Source: Tunturiibacter gelidiferens
GTDB taxonomy: Bacteria > Acidobacteriota > Terriglobia > Terriglobales > Acidobacteriaceae
NCBI RefSeq assembly: GCF_014201335.1
Contig: NZ_JACHEB010000007.1
Location: forward strand, 1-64,000
Length of the DNA: 64,000 bases
Reading direction: 5' to 3'
A program made the translations under genes and the position numbers. Shown here piece after piece: positions 45,348 to 54,559 of this stretch. Within the stretch, counting starts at the first letter, position 1. Every line of letters begins with the position of its first letter. The notes under the pieces are model-generated. The model was not told the DNA's origin. It saw only the letters and a list, made by a program, of their open reading frames with translations, and did no database searches.

Positions 45348-46739
45348 CTACTTCGCCCGCGATGGAAGATCAATGATGTTGTGTCCATCGTGGTACACCG
45401 CAAAGATCCTCTGCGTATTTCCGATATCGACCAGCGGATCAGCATCCAGCACCAACAGATCCGCGCGCTCTCCGACCGCGATAGTCCCACGATCACTCGC
45501 ATGCAGCAGCTTCGCATTCTCTCCCGTGGCCGCCGTAATCGCCTGCAACGGACTAAGCCCCGCTCTCACCATCAACACAAGCTCATGATGCTCAGCGAAG
45601 CCAGGAATGCGCCCAGGCAACGCGCCTGAATCTGTTCCAAACCCAACCCTCACTCCCGCATCAAATAGCTTCTTCAAATTTTGTTGCGCAATCTCAAAGT
45701 CTTTCTGATGCTGCGCCGTCTGCGGATCCTGCTTGATCTTCTCCGCATACCCAGGCACGCCAAACTTCGCCATCAGCTTCGGTCCCGCAGCCTGTTGAAA
45801 GAAAGGCGTCTTCATAAACGCCGGATTCTCCGCATAGATATACGCCGACTCATCCACAGTAAACGTCGGAACATACCAGACGTTGTGCTGTTTCATCGAT
45901 CGCACAAACGCATCATCCACCAACTGGTCTCGCACCGAATGCGCCAGCACATCCACGCCATCGGCCACCAGTTGTTTCGCATCATCCAGCGAATACACAT
46001 GAGCGGCCACCCGTACATGCCGCTTATGCGCTTCATCGATCACAGCTTTATAGATCCCCGGCGCCATCTCCGGAACGTTGCCATGCAGCTTATCAACCCA
46101 GATCTTGATAATGTCCACACGTTGCGCCGCCATCTCATCGACATCACTCCGCGCCTCCTTCACCGACGCCGGCCGAAAGATCTGGTCCGTCGCCGCAGGC
46201 AGCGGAGGCGCCCCCTCCGGCACTCCAATCCCCCTCCCCGCAGTAAAGATCGACGCCCCACCCAGCCTTCCCGCCTGCTGCTCATCCCGCAACACAAACA
46301 CCAGATCGCGATTCAGCCCAAGCGACAAAATCGCAGTCACCCCATATCGCTCATACTGCTTCAACTGCGCGGTCACATTCTCGCGCGTATATCCGCTCGC
46401 AGACGACTCGGCATCATCCACAATCAACCCAAGGTGCGAGTGCGCACTGATCAACCCCGGCAACACCGTCTTCCCTATCAGATCGCGAACCTGCGCTCCC
46501 GCCGGCGCCACCATCTCCGCTCCACCGATCTGTTCGATCTTTCCATCACGCAGCAAAAGCGAAACATGCTCCCGCGGCGCGGCGCCGGTACCATCAATAA
46601 CCCGCGCATTTCGCAGCAACACCACTTTTTGCTCAGGCATCTGCCGTCCCGGGGCCTGCGTCGTTGTAACGATCTGCGCCAGCCCTGAAAACCCACTAAC
46701 GAAAATCGCAATGAAGAGGCAGATCGATCGCAGCATCAT
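45348..46739 (-). CDS. Secreted amidohydrolase family protein
   Basis: A 463-residue exported metal-dependent hydrolase. The signal peptide is about 1-22 (LRSICLFIAIFVSGFSGLA). The metal ligands of the amidohydrolase superfamily are seen in LPGLISAHSHLG (HxH), AHVYS, AHSVRD and FGTDSGALPG. It resembles the imidazolonepropionase/prolidase-like group. Its gene follows the Nudix gene by 81 nt on the same strand, so it is probably the third gene of an operon with CocE and Nudix. Confidence 0.88.
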   Translation of the reverse strand: MMLRSICLFIAIFVSGFSGLAQIVTTTQAPGRQMPEQKVVLLRNARVIDGTGAAPREHVSLLLRDGKIEQIGGAEMVAPAGAQVRDLIGKTVLPGLISAHSHLGLIVDDAESSASGYTRENVTAQLKQYERYGVTAILSLGLNRDLVFVLRDEQQAGRLGGASIFTAGRGIGVPEGAPPLPAATDQIFRPASVKEARSDVDEMAAQRVDIIKIWVDKLHGNVPEMAPGIYKAVIDEAHKRHVRVAAHVYSLDDAKQLVADGVDVLAHSVRDQLVDDAFVRSMKQHNVWYVPTFTVDESAYIYAENPAFMKTPFFQQAAGPKLMAKFGVPGYAEKIKQDPQTAQHQKDFEIAQQNLKKLFDAGVRVGFGTDSGALPGRIPGFAEHHELVLMVRAGLSPLQAITAATGENAKLLHASDRGTIAVGERADLLVLDADPLVDIGNTQRIFAVYHDGHNIIDLPSRAK

Positions 46740-46820
46740 GATGGCTTTATTAGATGCAAATACGGCACGCGAAGCCCCGGCGGCTGACCAAACTCCGTCA
46801 ACAAGCCGTTAACAACAAGC

Positions 46821-47393
46821 CTACTGTCGTCGCTCTCGCCACAGCCGGTACAACCCCCACGCCGCAACCGAGCAGTTGTCCACGATTGTCCCGTCCAGAA
46901 TCATCTCCTCGAAAGCCCGCACTCCGAACCGCTTCACCACCAGATCGCTCTCCTCCGCATCCGGATCAGGCTCCCCCATCGTCAGCCCCTCAGCCAGAAA
47001 AACATAATGCTTCTGATTCATCACTCCATACGCAATCTGCAGTGTCGACAGTAGTGTCATCCGCTCGGCCGCCAAACCTGTCTCCTCCCGCAACTCCCCT
47101 CGGGCCAGATCCTCCGGCTCCACCTCCGCCACCTCCCACCCACCCTGCGGAAGTTCCCAGTGCCGCGCTCCCACCGTATAGCGGAACTGCTCAATCAAAT
47201 AAACAAACTCACCCTCCACCGTCAGCTCCAGCGGAATCACAATGCAAGCCGGATCTTTATCCACCACTCCGTAGATCCCGCGCTTGCCATTCGCCCGTTC
47301 AATCACATCTTCCCGCACGCTAGTCCAAGGGTTTCGGTAAACCTCACGGCTACTAATCGTCTTAATTGTCACAGCACCCCCATCCGTCCCCAC
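46821..47393 (-). CDS. Nudix hydrolase (ADP-sugar pyrophosphatase-like)
   Basis: A 190-residue cytosolic protein. The Nudix box is the GELREETGL stretch near residue 105, preceded by the strand WELPQGGWEV; the first residue of the classical REU triplet is Gly here, as in several ADP-ribose pyrophosphatases. VIERANGKRGIYGVV and FLIEQFRY-like segments support that subgroup. GTG start at 47393, 8 nt after the CocE stop, suggesting an operon. Substrate could be ADP-ribose or a nucleotide sugar. Confidence 0.9.
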   Translation of the reverse strand: MGTDGGAVTIKTISSREVYRNPWTSVREDVIERANGKRGIYGVVDKDPACIVIPLELTVEGEFVYLIEQFRYTVGARHWELPQGGWEVAEVEPEDLARGELREETGLAAERMTLLSTLQIAYGVMNQKHYVFLAEGLTMGEPDPDAEESDLVVKRFGVRAFEEMILDGTIVDNCSVAAWGLYRLWRERRQ

Positions 47394-47401
47394 GCAACAA
47401 C

Positions 47402-49582
47402 CTATTCCGGAGTCGAAAATTCAAGATGCGACGGATACTTCTCCGACCCATAAATGGAAATCGTCTGCCCTGCATAAGCTCCCTTAGGAGCCGTCATGAT
47501 GTTCGGCACAAACGTCTGTGGATTCCGGTCATACAGCGGAAACCAACTAGACTGCACCTCCACCATCATCCTGTGCCCTTTCAAAAAAGTATGATCCGCA
47601 CCGTGCAGGCTCCACCTGTATTCGGTCACTTTTCCGGGCGTCACCGCCTCGGGCGTCTCAAAGCTCTTCTGATATCGCCCGCGAAATATCTCATCCACAA
47701 TCATCAGTTGATACCCCGTCATCGGCGGCGGCGCGTCGTCCGGATAAACATCGATCAGCTTCACTACAAAATCCCCATCCGTCCCGGTCGTCGAGGCAAA
47801 CAGATCCGCGACAACATCCCCCGTTACCGTGACATCCTTCTCGAGCACCGGAGATGAAAAGTTCACTAAATCCTTCCGCCCGCTCACAAACTTCTGGTCC
47901 TCAACGAGCCACGTACGCCACTTCGACCCGTCCCCATACGTCGACTGGATCGGGCGATTGCGATAAGGCACCGGCTTCGCAGGATTAGCAACGTAGCTAA
48001 CCGCAGCCTTGCCACTAACTCCACCTGCCGCAGGAGGCGCCTGCATCTCCAGCCCACCATCCGCCGTCAAATAGAGCTTCGCCTCTTTGAACCCTTGCTT
48101 CGGCGGCCACGCCTCATACCGCTCCCACGTGTTCACACCAGTCCTGAAGCTGGCCACACCGGTCAAATCAAATCCCGCCCGACCCTTCAAATACTTCTCA
48201 AAGAAGGGTGCCTCAATCGTCTTCCTATATTGATCTCCCGTCGCCGCCCCAAAGTCCAACACCCCAAGATGCCGCGTCGTCGGCCCCCACCCACCGTGAT
48301 TCCAGGGTCCTAGCACCATGAACACCTCATCCTTCGTATCGTGCGGCTTCAACGCAGCATACTCAGCTTGCGTCCCCCACATATCTTCCTGGTCCCACCA
48401 TCCACCCACCTCGAGCGTCGGCACCTCAACCTTCGTCAGGTGTTTCTCCACTGCCATATCCTGCCAGAACTTCGTATAAGTCGGTTGCGTCAAGAACACC
48501 TTCGCTGTCGGCAGTTTCTCCATCTTTGCGGCATCCGCAGCACCAGCGAAGTTCACATTATGCAGAAAGAAATCAAACGTATCTTCCTTGCTATCCACGC
48601 GCGCATCCGTCTTTTGTGCCTCCAACTGTTGCACATAATCGAATCCATACGTCTCACGGAACGCGCCATTATGAAAAAAATCATCCCCCATCCACACATT
48701 CGTCATCGGAGCCTGCGGCGAGATCGCCTTCACCGCCGGATGCGCATCGATCCCCGCCGACATCGCCAGAAACCCCGGATAGGAAACCCCAAGCACTCCC
48801 ACCTTGCCGTTGTTATTCCGCACATTCTGCAACAGCCAGTCAATCGTGTCCCGCGTATCCGTCGTCTCATCCACATCGTTCTTTGTCGTGTGGGCAACAA
48901 TCGCGCGGTTCATCACAAACTTGCCCTCGGACTCATACCGTCCGCGAATATCCCCGAACACAAAGATGTATCCACTCGTCGCCAACTCCGGCTTGCTGCC
49001 ATTCACCGCAGCCGACGAAACCCACGAAGTGCCATAAGGCGTCCTCTGCATCAAAAACGGCAACACCTCCCCGCTCGTCTCCGACCCCACCGGCCGCAGA
49101 ATCACCACATGCAGTTTCACCCCGTCCCGCACCGGAATCATCGCCTCACTGCGTGCATACTCGCGAAACTGATTCAGCCGCCCCCCTACATCGCTGAAGC
49201 GCTCCTCCTTCTTCACAATGTCTTGTTCCCCGCGCTCACTAAACGTGAGGGTCAATCCTGACACCTTACCCGTCGCGTCCCGTGAAAACACCACTCGCAG
49301 CCTAGGCGCAAAAAAATGATCCACCGACTCCGCCTGCAACTCAAACCGCGGCTCCCGCGCCCCTTCGATAAATAACTTGTCACCATCCCGATACACCGAA
49401 CTCACCACATCCGGCTCCGTCGTATCGCGATACTGCCCCACGAACTCATTCACCCGCCCCGCCGGCAGCGCAATCGCCTGCGTCTTCTCGGCTGTCTGAG
49501 TCCCTTGCGCCCCGATCACCGCAGCCGAAGCAACCATCCATCCAGTAAGAACCACCGCGCAACCGCCGCCAATCCTCATCAT
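47402..49582 (-). CDS. Secreted CocE/NonD-family hydrolase with DUF3471-like N-terminus
   Basis: About 726 residues from ATG 49582, which follows GAGG; the frame also opens at a TTG at 49594. After a signal peptide (about 1-25) comes a beta-rich DUF3471-like domain (about 35-115), then an X-Pro dipeptidyl peptidase/alpha-amino-acid ester hydrolase domain with the nucleophile in GVSYPGFLAMS (Ser about 267), the catalytic-domain WWDQED segment and a C-terminal jelly roll. Such enzymes cleave acyl or ester bonds of small substrates. First gene of a probable CocE > Nudix > amidohydrolase operon. Confidence 0.88.
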   Translation of the reverse strand: MMRIGGGCAVVLTGWMVASAAVIGAQGTQTAEKTQAIALPAGRVNEFVGQYRDTTEPDVVSSVYRDGDKLFIEGAREPRFELQAESVDHFFAPRLRVVFSRDATGKVSGLTLTFSERGEQDIVKKEERFSDVGGRLNQFREYARSEAMIPVRDGVKLHVVILRPVGSETSGEVLPFLMQRTPYGTSWVSSAAVNGSKPELATSGYIFVFGDIRGRYESEGKFVMNRAIVAHTTKNDVDETTDTRDTIDWLLQNVRNNNGKVGVLGVSYPGFLAMSAGIDAHPAVKAISPQAPMTNVWMGDDFFHNGAFRETYGFDYVQQLEAQKTDARVDSKEDTFDFFLHNVNFAGAADAAKMEKLPTAKVFLTQPTYTKFWQDMAVEKHLTKVEVPTLEVGGWWDQEDMWGTQAEYAALKPHDTKDEVFMVLGPWNHGGWGPTTRHLGVLDFGAATGDQYRKTIEAPFFEKYLKGRAGFDLTGVASFRTGVNTWERYEAWPPKQGFKEAKLYLTADGGLEMQAPPAAGGVSGKAAVSYVANPAKPVPYRNRPIQSTYGDGSKWRTWLVEDQKFVSGRKDLVNFSSPVLEKDVTVTGDVVADLFASTTGTDGDFVVKLIDVYPDDAPPPMTGYQLMIVDEIFRGRYQKSFETPEAVTPGKVTEYRWSLHGADHTFLKGHRMMVEVQSSWFPLYDRNPQTFVPNIMTAPKGAYAGQTISIYGSEKYPSHLEFSTPE

Positions 49583-49616
49583 GCCCAGCCTCAAAAATGA
49601 AATCAGTACGCGTTAC

Positions 49617-49689
49617 AAAAAGCCGCAGACGCCCAGAAAGAAGCGGCCGAGAGCTACTCTTGGCCTACCCCATTCCATGAAGTCTGCGG
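49617..49689 (-). terminator. Long nested hairpin after the CDGSH gene
   Basis: An outer 8-bp stem (CCGCAGAC at 49623-49630 with GTCTGCGG at 49682-49689) encloses an inner 9-bp stem (49645-49653 with 49657-49665) with loop CTA. On the minus strand it is followed by CTTTTTG, so it probably ends CDGSH transcription. Confidence 0.6.
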
Positions 49690-49699
49690 TCTTGTTTCT

Positions 49700-49924
49700 C
49701 TAGGTAAGAACTGCGTTAGGACTAGCCGCACACTGAAAGCCCACTCGGTTGTGCGAGCCGTCGCAAAACGGCCTCTTCTCACTCGCCCCGCAGCGACAAA
49801 GTGAGATCGCCGGCTTACCCGTCAAATCCCATTCCTTGCCATCGGCGTCCTTCAAAATAATGTGTCCTTCAACCCGCAGCGGACCATTGGGCCGAACCGT
49901 AATCTTTACCGCTTCTTCCGACAT
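49700..49924 (-). CDS. CDGSH iron-sulfur domain protein
   Basis: A 74-residue protein with the CDGSH signature CRCGASEKRPFCDGSHNRVG near residue 43, which binds a labile 2Fe-2S cluster through three Cys and one His. The N-terminus (about 1-40) has the partner beta strands VRPNGPLRVEGHI. Bacterial single-CDGSH proteins are redox or cluster-transfer proteins of unknown detail. It is an isolated gene ended by a nested hairpin. Confidence 0.93.
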   Translation of the reverse strand: MSEEAVKITVRPNGPLRVEGHIILKDADGKEWDLTGKPAISLCRCGASEKRPFCDGSHNRVGFQCAASPNAVLT

Positions 49925-50047
49925 CGCTCGTTACTCTCTCTCTTACAAAGGATGCGTTCAGCATAGCAAATCCATAGCCGCAAATCGTCACGACACTCCT
50001 TCACCAATCCGATCACCTCATCACAACGACGAAACAGCGGTACCGCT

Positions 50048-51286
50048 CTAAACGCTCATCGCCTCTTCTTGAGGAATCGAGCCCAGCCTTGTCGTATCTT
50101 TCACCCACCTCTCTCGGAGCCACCGATTCATCGGCTCAGAGTAACTTCGCGAGACAACGGCCCCCAATAACCCCGAAAGCAAGAGAACCACAAGGAACAT
50201 TCCCGGAACAGCCCGGACTGGCTTGTGCATAGTCAGAAAAAGATGAAACACACTCAAAACAACAAAGATGTGTGTCAGATAAACCTCGTAGCTCAGTCTT
50301 CCCAGACGCACCAGAGGCCCCGCAAATCCTGGGGCTCTCCATCGCGTCTGCGCAACCGCAGCAAGCACCAGACAAGTGCCTAAACCGAGAACCGTCATAT
50401 CCAGTCCACTACGACCGAGCCCCCAGCGGTCGGCACGAATCGAAAAACAAAGAATAAAAACGAGCATCATCGTCCCTGCGGCCCCAGCCACTCGAAGCGT
50501 CTTCTCGGAAAGCCGACCCTTCGCAGAGAACAGCGCAGTCAAGCAACCGAGCGCAATACCGTCCATGCCTCCCAGGTAGGAGTACTCTCTCCACACCGGA
50601 TTATGGTTCAACGCCTCCGAGCGGGCGAAAGGTCCTAAAAACACAAAAACAAAAAGCAGAGCCGACAGAAAACTGGTGCGACGAAACGTTCGGCACACCA
50701 ACGGAAAACAGAGATAGAACATCTCTTCAACCGATAGCGACCATAGAATGTCCCAACTCGCCGGCAGATATCCTCTTCGGGCCTCAAGCAGATTGACATG
50801 GAAGGTAAGCGCAGCGGCCAGAGCCCGCCCCAATCCGCCTGTCTTCTCACCGACCACAAACCCCTTGACGTGCGTCAGGTGAAGGACGCTGAGAATCAAG
50901 AGAAGAAGCATCATCAGCGGAGCGATACGAGCAAACCTCAACCGATAGAAATCAAGCACGTTCACCGAGGACGCTGAACCCCAACGCCGCAGAGTTGTCG
51001 AGGTTATTAGAAATCCAGAGATGACAAAAAATATCTGAACGCCAAACTGACCATTCCATACCAGCGAAGACACCAACTGGCGCGGCAGCCCTTGCGTGTA
51101 CGAGACCTTGGCGCCCAACAATTGCATGTTGACGTGATTCATCAACACAAAACAAATCGCAAGCCCGCGAAGAAGATCCACACCATCCATCCGCGGCCAA
51201 ATCCGCGAAGACTCCGGCTTCAAATTCGACCTCTCTTCAAACGAGCAACCTCCCCGCGTCATCGAAGACAGGAAACCTTCAATCAC
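50048..51286 (-). CDS. Acyltransferase family 3 membrane protein
   Basis: A 412-residue integral-membrane acyltransferase of the OafA/NodX/ExoZ group, with about ten hydrophobic helices. The family's MDGVDLLRGLAICFVLMNHV motif (Arg-Gly and catalytic His) is near residue 33, with FFVISGFLITSTTLRRWG and the FRLARIAPL-type segment after it. Such enzymes O-acetylate or acylate surface polysaccharides. Its GTG start overlaps the stop of the UBP zinc-finger gene by 4 nt, supporting coupling and the long N-terminus. No glycan cluster is adjacent. Confidence 0.85.
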   Translation of the reverse strand: MIEGFLSSMTRGGCSFEERSNLKPESSRIWPRMDGVDLLRGLAICFVLMNHVNMQLLGAKVSYTQGLPRQLVSSLVWNGQFGVQIFFVISGFLITSTTLRRWGSASSVNVLDFYRLRFARIAPLMMLLLLILSVLHLTHVKGFVVGEKTGGLGRALAAALTFHVNLLEARRGYLPASWDILWSLSVEEMFYLCFPLVCRTFRRTSFLSALLFVFVFLGPFARSEALNHNPVWREYSYLGGMDGIALGCLTALFSAKGRLSEKTLRVAGAAGTMMLVFILCFSIRADRWGLGRSGLDMTVLGLGTCLVLAAVAQTRWRAPGFAGPLVRLGRLSYEVYLTHIFVVLSVFHLFLTMHKPVRAVPGMFLVVLLLSGLLGAVVSRSYSEPMNRWLRERWVKDTTRLGSIPQEEAMSV

Positions 51287-51543
51287 ACCACGTCGACTTC
51301 CACCTCATCCACATAGCACCAGCCCCAGCTCTCGCCCGGCTCAATCGACCGCATAATCGGATGCTCTGTCTTATGAAAATGTTTGGTCGCATGCTTATGT
51401 TGCGACGAATCACAGCACCCCACATGACCGCACTCCAAACACATCCGCAGATGCACCCAGGTGCTGCCCATCTTCAAACACTCCTCGCAACCCTTCGCCG
51501 ATGGTTTCACTTTCCGAATCTGGTCCATGTGCTTACATTCCAT
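51283..51543 (-). CDS. UBP-type zinc finger protein
   Basis: An 86-residue zinc-finger protein from ATG 51543, which follows AAGGAAGG at 8 nt; a GTG at 51552 is an alternative. It has the zf-UBP pattern: CKHMDQI, CEECLKMG, CLECGHVGCCDSS, HKHATKHFHKTEHPI and SWGWCYVDE. In eukaryotes the domain binds ubiquitin C-termini; bacterial stand-alone members are common but unexplained. It overlaps the acyltransferase start and lies 137 nt after the response-regulator gene. Confidence 0.9.
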   Translation of the reverse strand: MECKHMDQIRKVKPSAKGCEECLKMGSTWVHLRMCLECGHVGCCDSSQHKHATKHFHKTEHPIMRSIEPGESWGWCYVDEVEVDVV

Positions 51544-51679
51544 CCCGTCCACCTTCCTTCGCCCTGATTCTACCCTTCAGTGCACAGACGAACGCAAACC
51601 GCCAAGGATCTTCCTCTACGTCGTACACTCCTTTCCGCGCACCAACGCCGCAGACGGTAAAGCTGCCCAGAGACCTCCC

Positions 51680-53302
51680 TCAATCCCCCAACCCTTCATT
51701 AATCCCGTACTCCTTCAGCTTCCGGTAAAGCGTCGTCTTACCAATCCCTAGCAACTTCGCCGCCATCAACTTATCGCCGTTCAGCTGCCGGATCGTCCCC
51801 AGAATGGCTTGCTTCTCCATCTCGGCGATCGACACAATTCCACCCTCCGCCGCACCCATCGACCCACTCTGCTCCAGCCCATTCTCCTCCATCACATGAA
51901 TCGCGGGCCCTTGCTGCATGCGGAAGTTTTGCAACTGCGTCGGCAAATCGCCAAGGTGAAGCACGGGCCCCGACGAGAGCGCACAGGCCCGTTCGATCGC
52001 ATTCTCAAGCTCCCGCACATTGCCCGGCCAGTCATACTCTGCCATCGTCCGCAGCATCGAGTCCGAGAAGCTCCGCTCCACTCCCGTCTCCTTCTCCATC
52101 TGCTTCAGAAAGTGCGTCGCCAGCACCGCGATATCCTCCCGCCGATCCCGTAGCGGAGGAATCCGCAGGTTCACCACGTTCAACCGGAAGTAAAGGTCCT
52201 TCCGAAACCGCCCCTGCTCCACCATCGTCGCAAGATCACGATTGGTTGCCGCCAGCACTCGTGCCGAGATAGGCCTCGCCTGTGTCGCACCAACCGGCCG
52301 AACCTCTTTCTCCTGGAGCGCGCGCAACAGCTTCGCCTGAAGATCGAGCGGCAGCTCTCCAATCTCATCCAGAAACACCGTCCCGCCCTCTGCCGAGGCC
52401 AGCAGCCCCTCCTTCGCGCGATCCGCCCCGGTAAAGGCCCCCTTCACATGCCCAAACAACTCGCTCTCAATCAGCGTTGGCACCAGCGACCCGCAGTCCA
52501 CCGGCACAAAAGGCTTCGCCGCATTCGGTCCATTGAAGTGAATCGACCGCGCCACGAGCTCCTTGCCCGTCCCACTTTCGCCGAGGATCAAAACCGGATG
52601 CGTCGAGTAAGCCACCTTCGACAAAATCCTATAAAGCTTCTCCATCTCCGGAGAGCGCCCAACCAGACCGCCCATTCCCTGTTGAGTTCTCAGTCTCTCG
52701 CGCAGTTGACGGCTCTGCACATCCATGTGCAGTTGCTGTCCCGTCCGCTCGAGCACCGCCGTCAACTCCTCCAGCGCAAATGGCTTCGTCAGATAATCCC
52801 CAGCACCAATCCGCATCGCCTCCACTGCGGACGACACCGTCGCGAACGCTGTCATCACAATCACCGCCGTATCCGGGTGCAGCGCCTTCACCTGCTCCAG
52901 CAGTGGCAACCCACCTCCGCCCGGCAGCTTCAGATCCAGGAGCAGCAGATCGATCCGCCGCTGCTTCAAAATGTCACGTGCCGCCGTCGCGCTCTCAGCG
53001 CCCACAACTTCAAACCCCATCCCCGCGGCAATCTGGCAGCAGGCCTTCCGCACCGCCTCGTCGTCGTCGACCACCAGCACGTGCAGCAACCCCAGGTGCT
53101 CCGCAGAGCTCACCGCGTGCGCTCTCGCATCCGGCATCGCAACCGGCGAAAGTCCCACCAACATACCCGAAGGCGAATTCGTACCCGCATCCTCTCTCAT
53201 CTGCTCCTCGCCCGTCCTCTCACTCAACACCGAAACATCTCCCGCGCCAATCGTTCTCGCTACTGCCGCCCCAAAACCCGTCGTCCTTAGCATGCGATCC
53301 AC
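51680..53302 (-). CDS. Sigma-54-dependent response regulator (NtrC family)
   Basis: A 540-residue response regulator. After an unusual 70-residue N-terminal extension comes a receiver domain (about 72-190; phospho-acceptor Asp about 123 in [11 protein letters not shown], Lys in TKPFAL), a sigma-54 AAA+ domain (about 210-450) with Walker [15 protein letters not shown] and [10 protein letters not shown], and a C-terminal Fis-type HTH ending [23 protein letters not shown] start overlaps the histidine-kinase stop by 16 nt and has GGAGAGG upstream. It should activate sigma-54 promoters when phosphorylated. Confidence 0.94.
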   Translation of the reverse strand: MDRMLRTTGFGAAVARTIGAGDVSVLSERTGEEQMREDAGTNSPSGMLVGLSPVAMPDARAHAVSSAEHLGLLHVLVVDDDEAVRKACCQIAAGMGFEVVGAESATAARDILKQRRIDLLLLDLKLPGGGGLPLLEQVKALHPDTAVIVMTAFATVSSAVEAMRIGAGDYLTKPFALEELTAVLERTGQQLHMDVQSRQLRERLRTQQGMGGLVGRSPEMEKLYRILSKVAYSTHPVLILGESGTGKELVARSIHFNGPNAAKPFVPVDCGSLVPTLIESELFGHVKGAFTGADRAKEGLLASAEGGTVFLDEIGELPLDLQAKLLRALQEKEVRPVGATQARPISARVLAATNRDLATMVEQGRFRKDLYFRLNVVNLRIPPLRDRREDIAVLATHFLKQMEKETGVERSFSDSMLRTMAEYDWPGNVRELENAIERACALSSGPVLHLGDLPTQLQNFRMQQGPAIHVMEENGLEQSGSMGAAEGGIVSIAEMEKQAILGTIRQLNGDKLMAAKLLGIGKTTLYRKLKEYGINEGLGD

Positions 53303-54240
53303 CCAGCCTCTCCCCGTACAACCGTCTTCACTCCAGAGTCATTCATTTTCATTGCCTCCCTCTCCAAATCCTTCCGCTGTTGTGCCACTGCCTCAGTCTG
53401 TTTCATCGCACTCCACTCCACAGAGATGCTTGTTCCCACCTCCGGCTGGCTCTCGATCGTCAGAGCCCCACCCGAGATGGCTACTAACTCCCGCACCACT
53501 CGAAAACCAAGCCCACGCCCATTCGCCGAAGAGATCCCGCCAGTCTGCATCAATCGCCGCACCGCTGCCTGATCCATTCCGCAGCCACGATCTCTCACCG
53601 TCATCACGACCTGGCGCAACGGCTCCTCGCCTTCGTCCTCCGCCTGTCTCCGCACTCCCTCCACATGAATCGAGATCGCCCCCACCCACGGCGTCGCCTC
53701 CGCAGCATTCTTCACCAGGTTCGTCAAAATTCTCTCCACCGACTCCACCGGCACCCTCACCGGCTGAAACGCCCCCACGCCAAACGAGATCTCCACCGTG
53801 CGCCCCGCCACGCGGCTCAATAGCCCTCGCAGCCGGTCCACCACATCCGGCAACACGGAAAACTCCCCCTGCACCTTCACCGGCCGGCCCGCACGCGCAT
53901 GGTTCACCAGCCGGTCAATCATCGCCCAACTGCGATCGCTCAACATCCTCAACTCGTTTGCATATTCCTTGTGCTCTTCATGCAGCACGCCAGGCAGAGC
54001 CAGCAAGTCAGAGTAAAGACTTAAAGCCCCCAACAGATTTCCGGCGTCATGCGCCAACCCTGCACCCTCGGCCACGCCTGCGATTGCAGCCACCTCTGCC
54101 GCTGGCGCATCCGGCGTCTTCCGTGCCGTCGGCATCGCCGAACCACTAAGGTTCATCTGGCGTGTCACATGGCGAAGCGCCGCAAACTTCCCCGAACAAA
54201 TCTCTGGCCCCAAGGCAGTACTGCTCTGCGTTGCCTGCAT
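53287..54240 (-). CDS. Sensor histidine kinase without obvious sensor domain
   Basis: A 317-residue soluble histidine kinase. The H-box is GLAHDAGNLLGAL with His about 64; the N-box NLVKNAAEATP (Asn about 178), the G1 DRGCGMD and a G2 NGRGLGF follow in the ATPase domain. The N-terminal 55 residues hold no PAS or transmembrane segment, so the signal input is unknown and may come from a partner protein. It overlaps the NtrC-like gene and is the cognate kinase by position. Confidence 0.9.
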   Translation of the reverse strand: MQATQSSTALGPEICSGKFAALRHVTRQMNLSGSAMPTARKTPDAPAAEVAAIAGVAEGAGLAHDAGNLLGALSLYSDLLALPGVLHEEHKEYANELRMLSDRSWAMIDRLVNHARAGRPVKVQGEFSVLPDVVDRLRGLLSRVAGRTVEISFGVGAFQPVRVPVESVERILTNLVKNAAEATPWVGAISIHVEGVRRQAEDEGEEPLRQVVMTVRDRGCGMDQAAVRRLMQTGGISSANGRGLGFRVVRELVAISGGALTIESQPEVGTSISVEWSAMKQTEAVAQQRKDLEREAMKMNDSGVKTVVRGEAGWIAC

Positions 54241-54559
54241 TCCGTAAATCCACCATTCCTCCGCTTCGATATTGGTTACCGCGGATACACTTCTGTAATC
54301 ACTTTAAGTGCCAAACTGGAACTTACTTCCTAAGTGATTACACATCAAACGAAAACGCCTCCCATCCACCTGCCTCGCTCACGGCGGCCACTTCCCAAAT
54401 CGGAACCACAAACAACATCCCCCAGCCAAATCCCCAACAAACTCCACTCCAACTAAGTCCTCCCATTATGGAACCAGTCCCATTTCGGAACACTCCCACA
54501 AAGGGCTCACACTCAACCCCGTCCCATCGCGCAAAAAACCTCCCAACTATAATTCCATC
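54241..54559. promoter_or_regulatory. Intergenic promoter region between kinase and rph, with inverted repeat
   Basis: A 319-nt divergent region. An 11-bp perfect inverted repeat (TGTAATCACTT at 54294-54304 and AAGTGATTACA at 54332-54342) lies 54 nt from the kinase start. The 27-nt spacer read on the minus strand has TTTGGCAC, part of a -24-like element, but the -12 part is poor. Confidence 0.5.
54548..54553 (+). promoter_or_regulatory. Putative -10 box of rph, leaderless start
   Basis: A perfect TATAAT ends 6 nt before the rph ATG at 54560, so the predicted transcript begins at the A of ATG. No ribosome site is visible. Confidence 0.45.

Noticed and set aside
54310..54330. Sigma-54 promoter for the kinase-regulator operon
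   Set aside because: The minus strand has TTGGCAC but the -12 half reads GTGA instead of TTGC, so the match is only partial.
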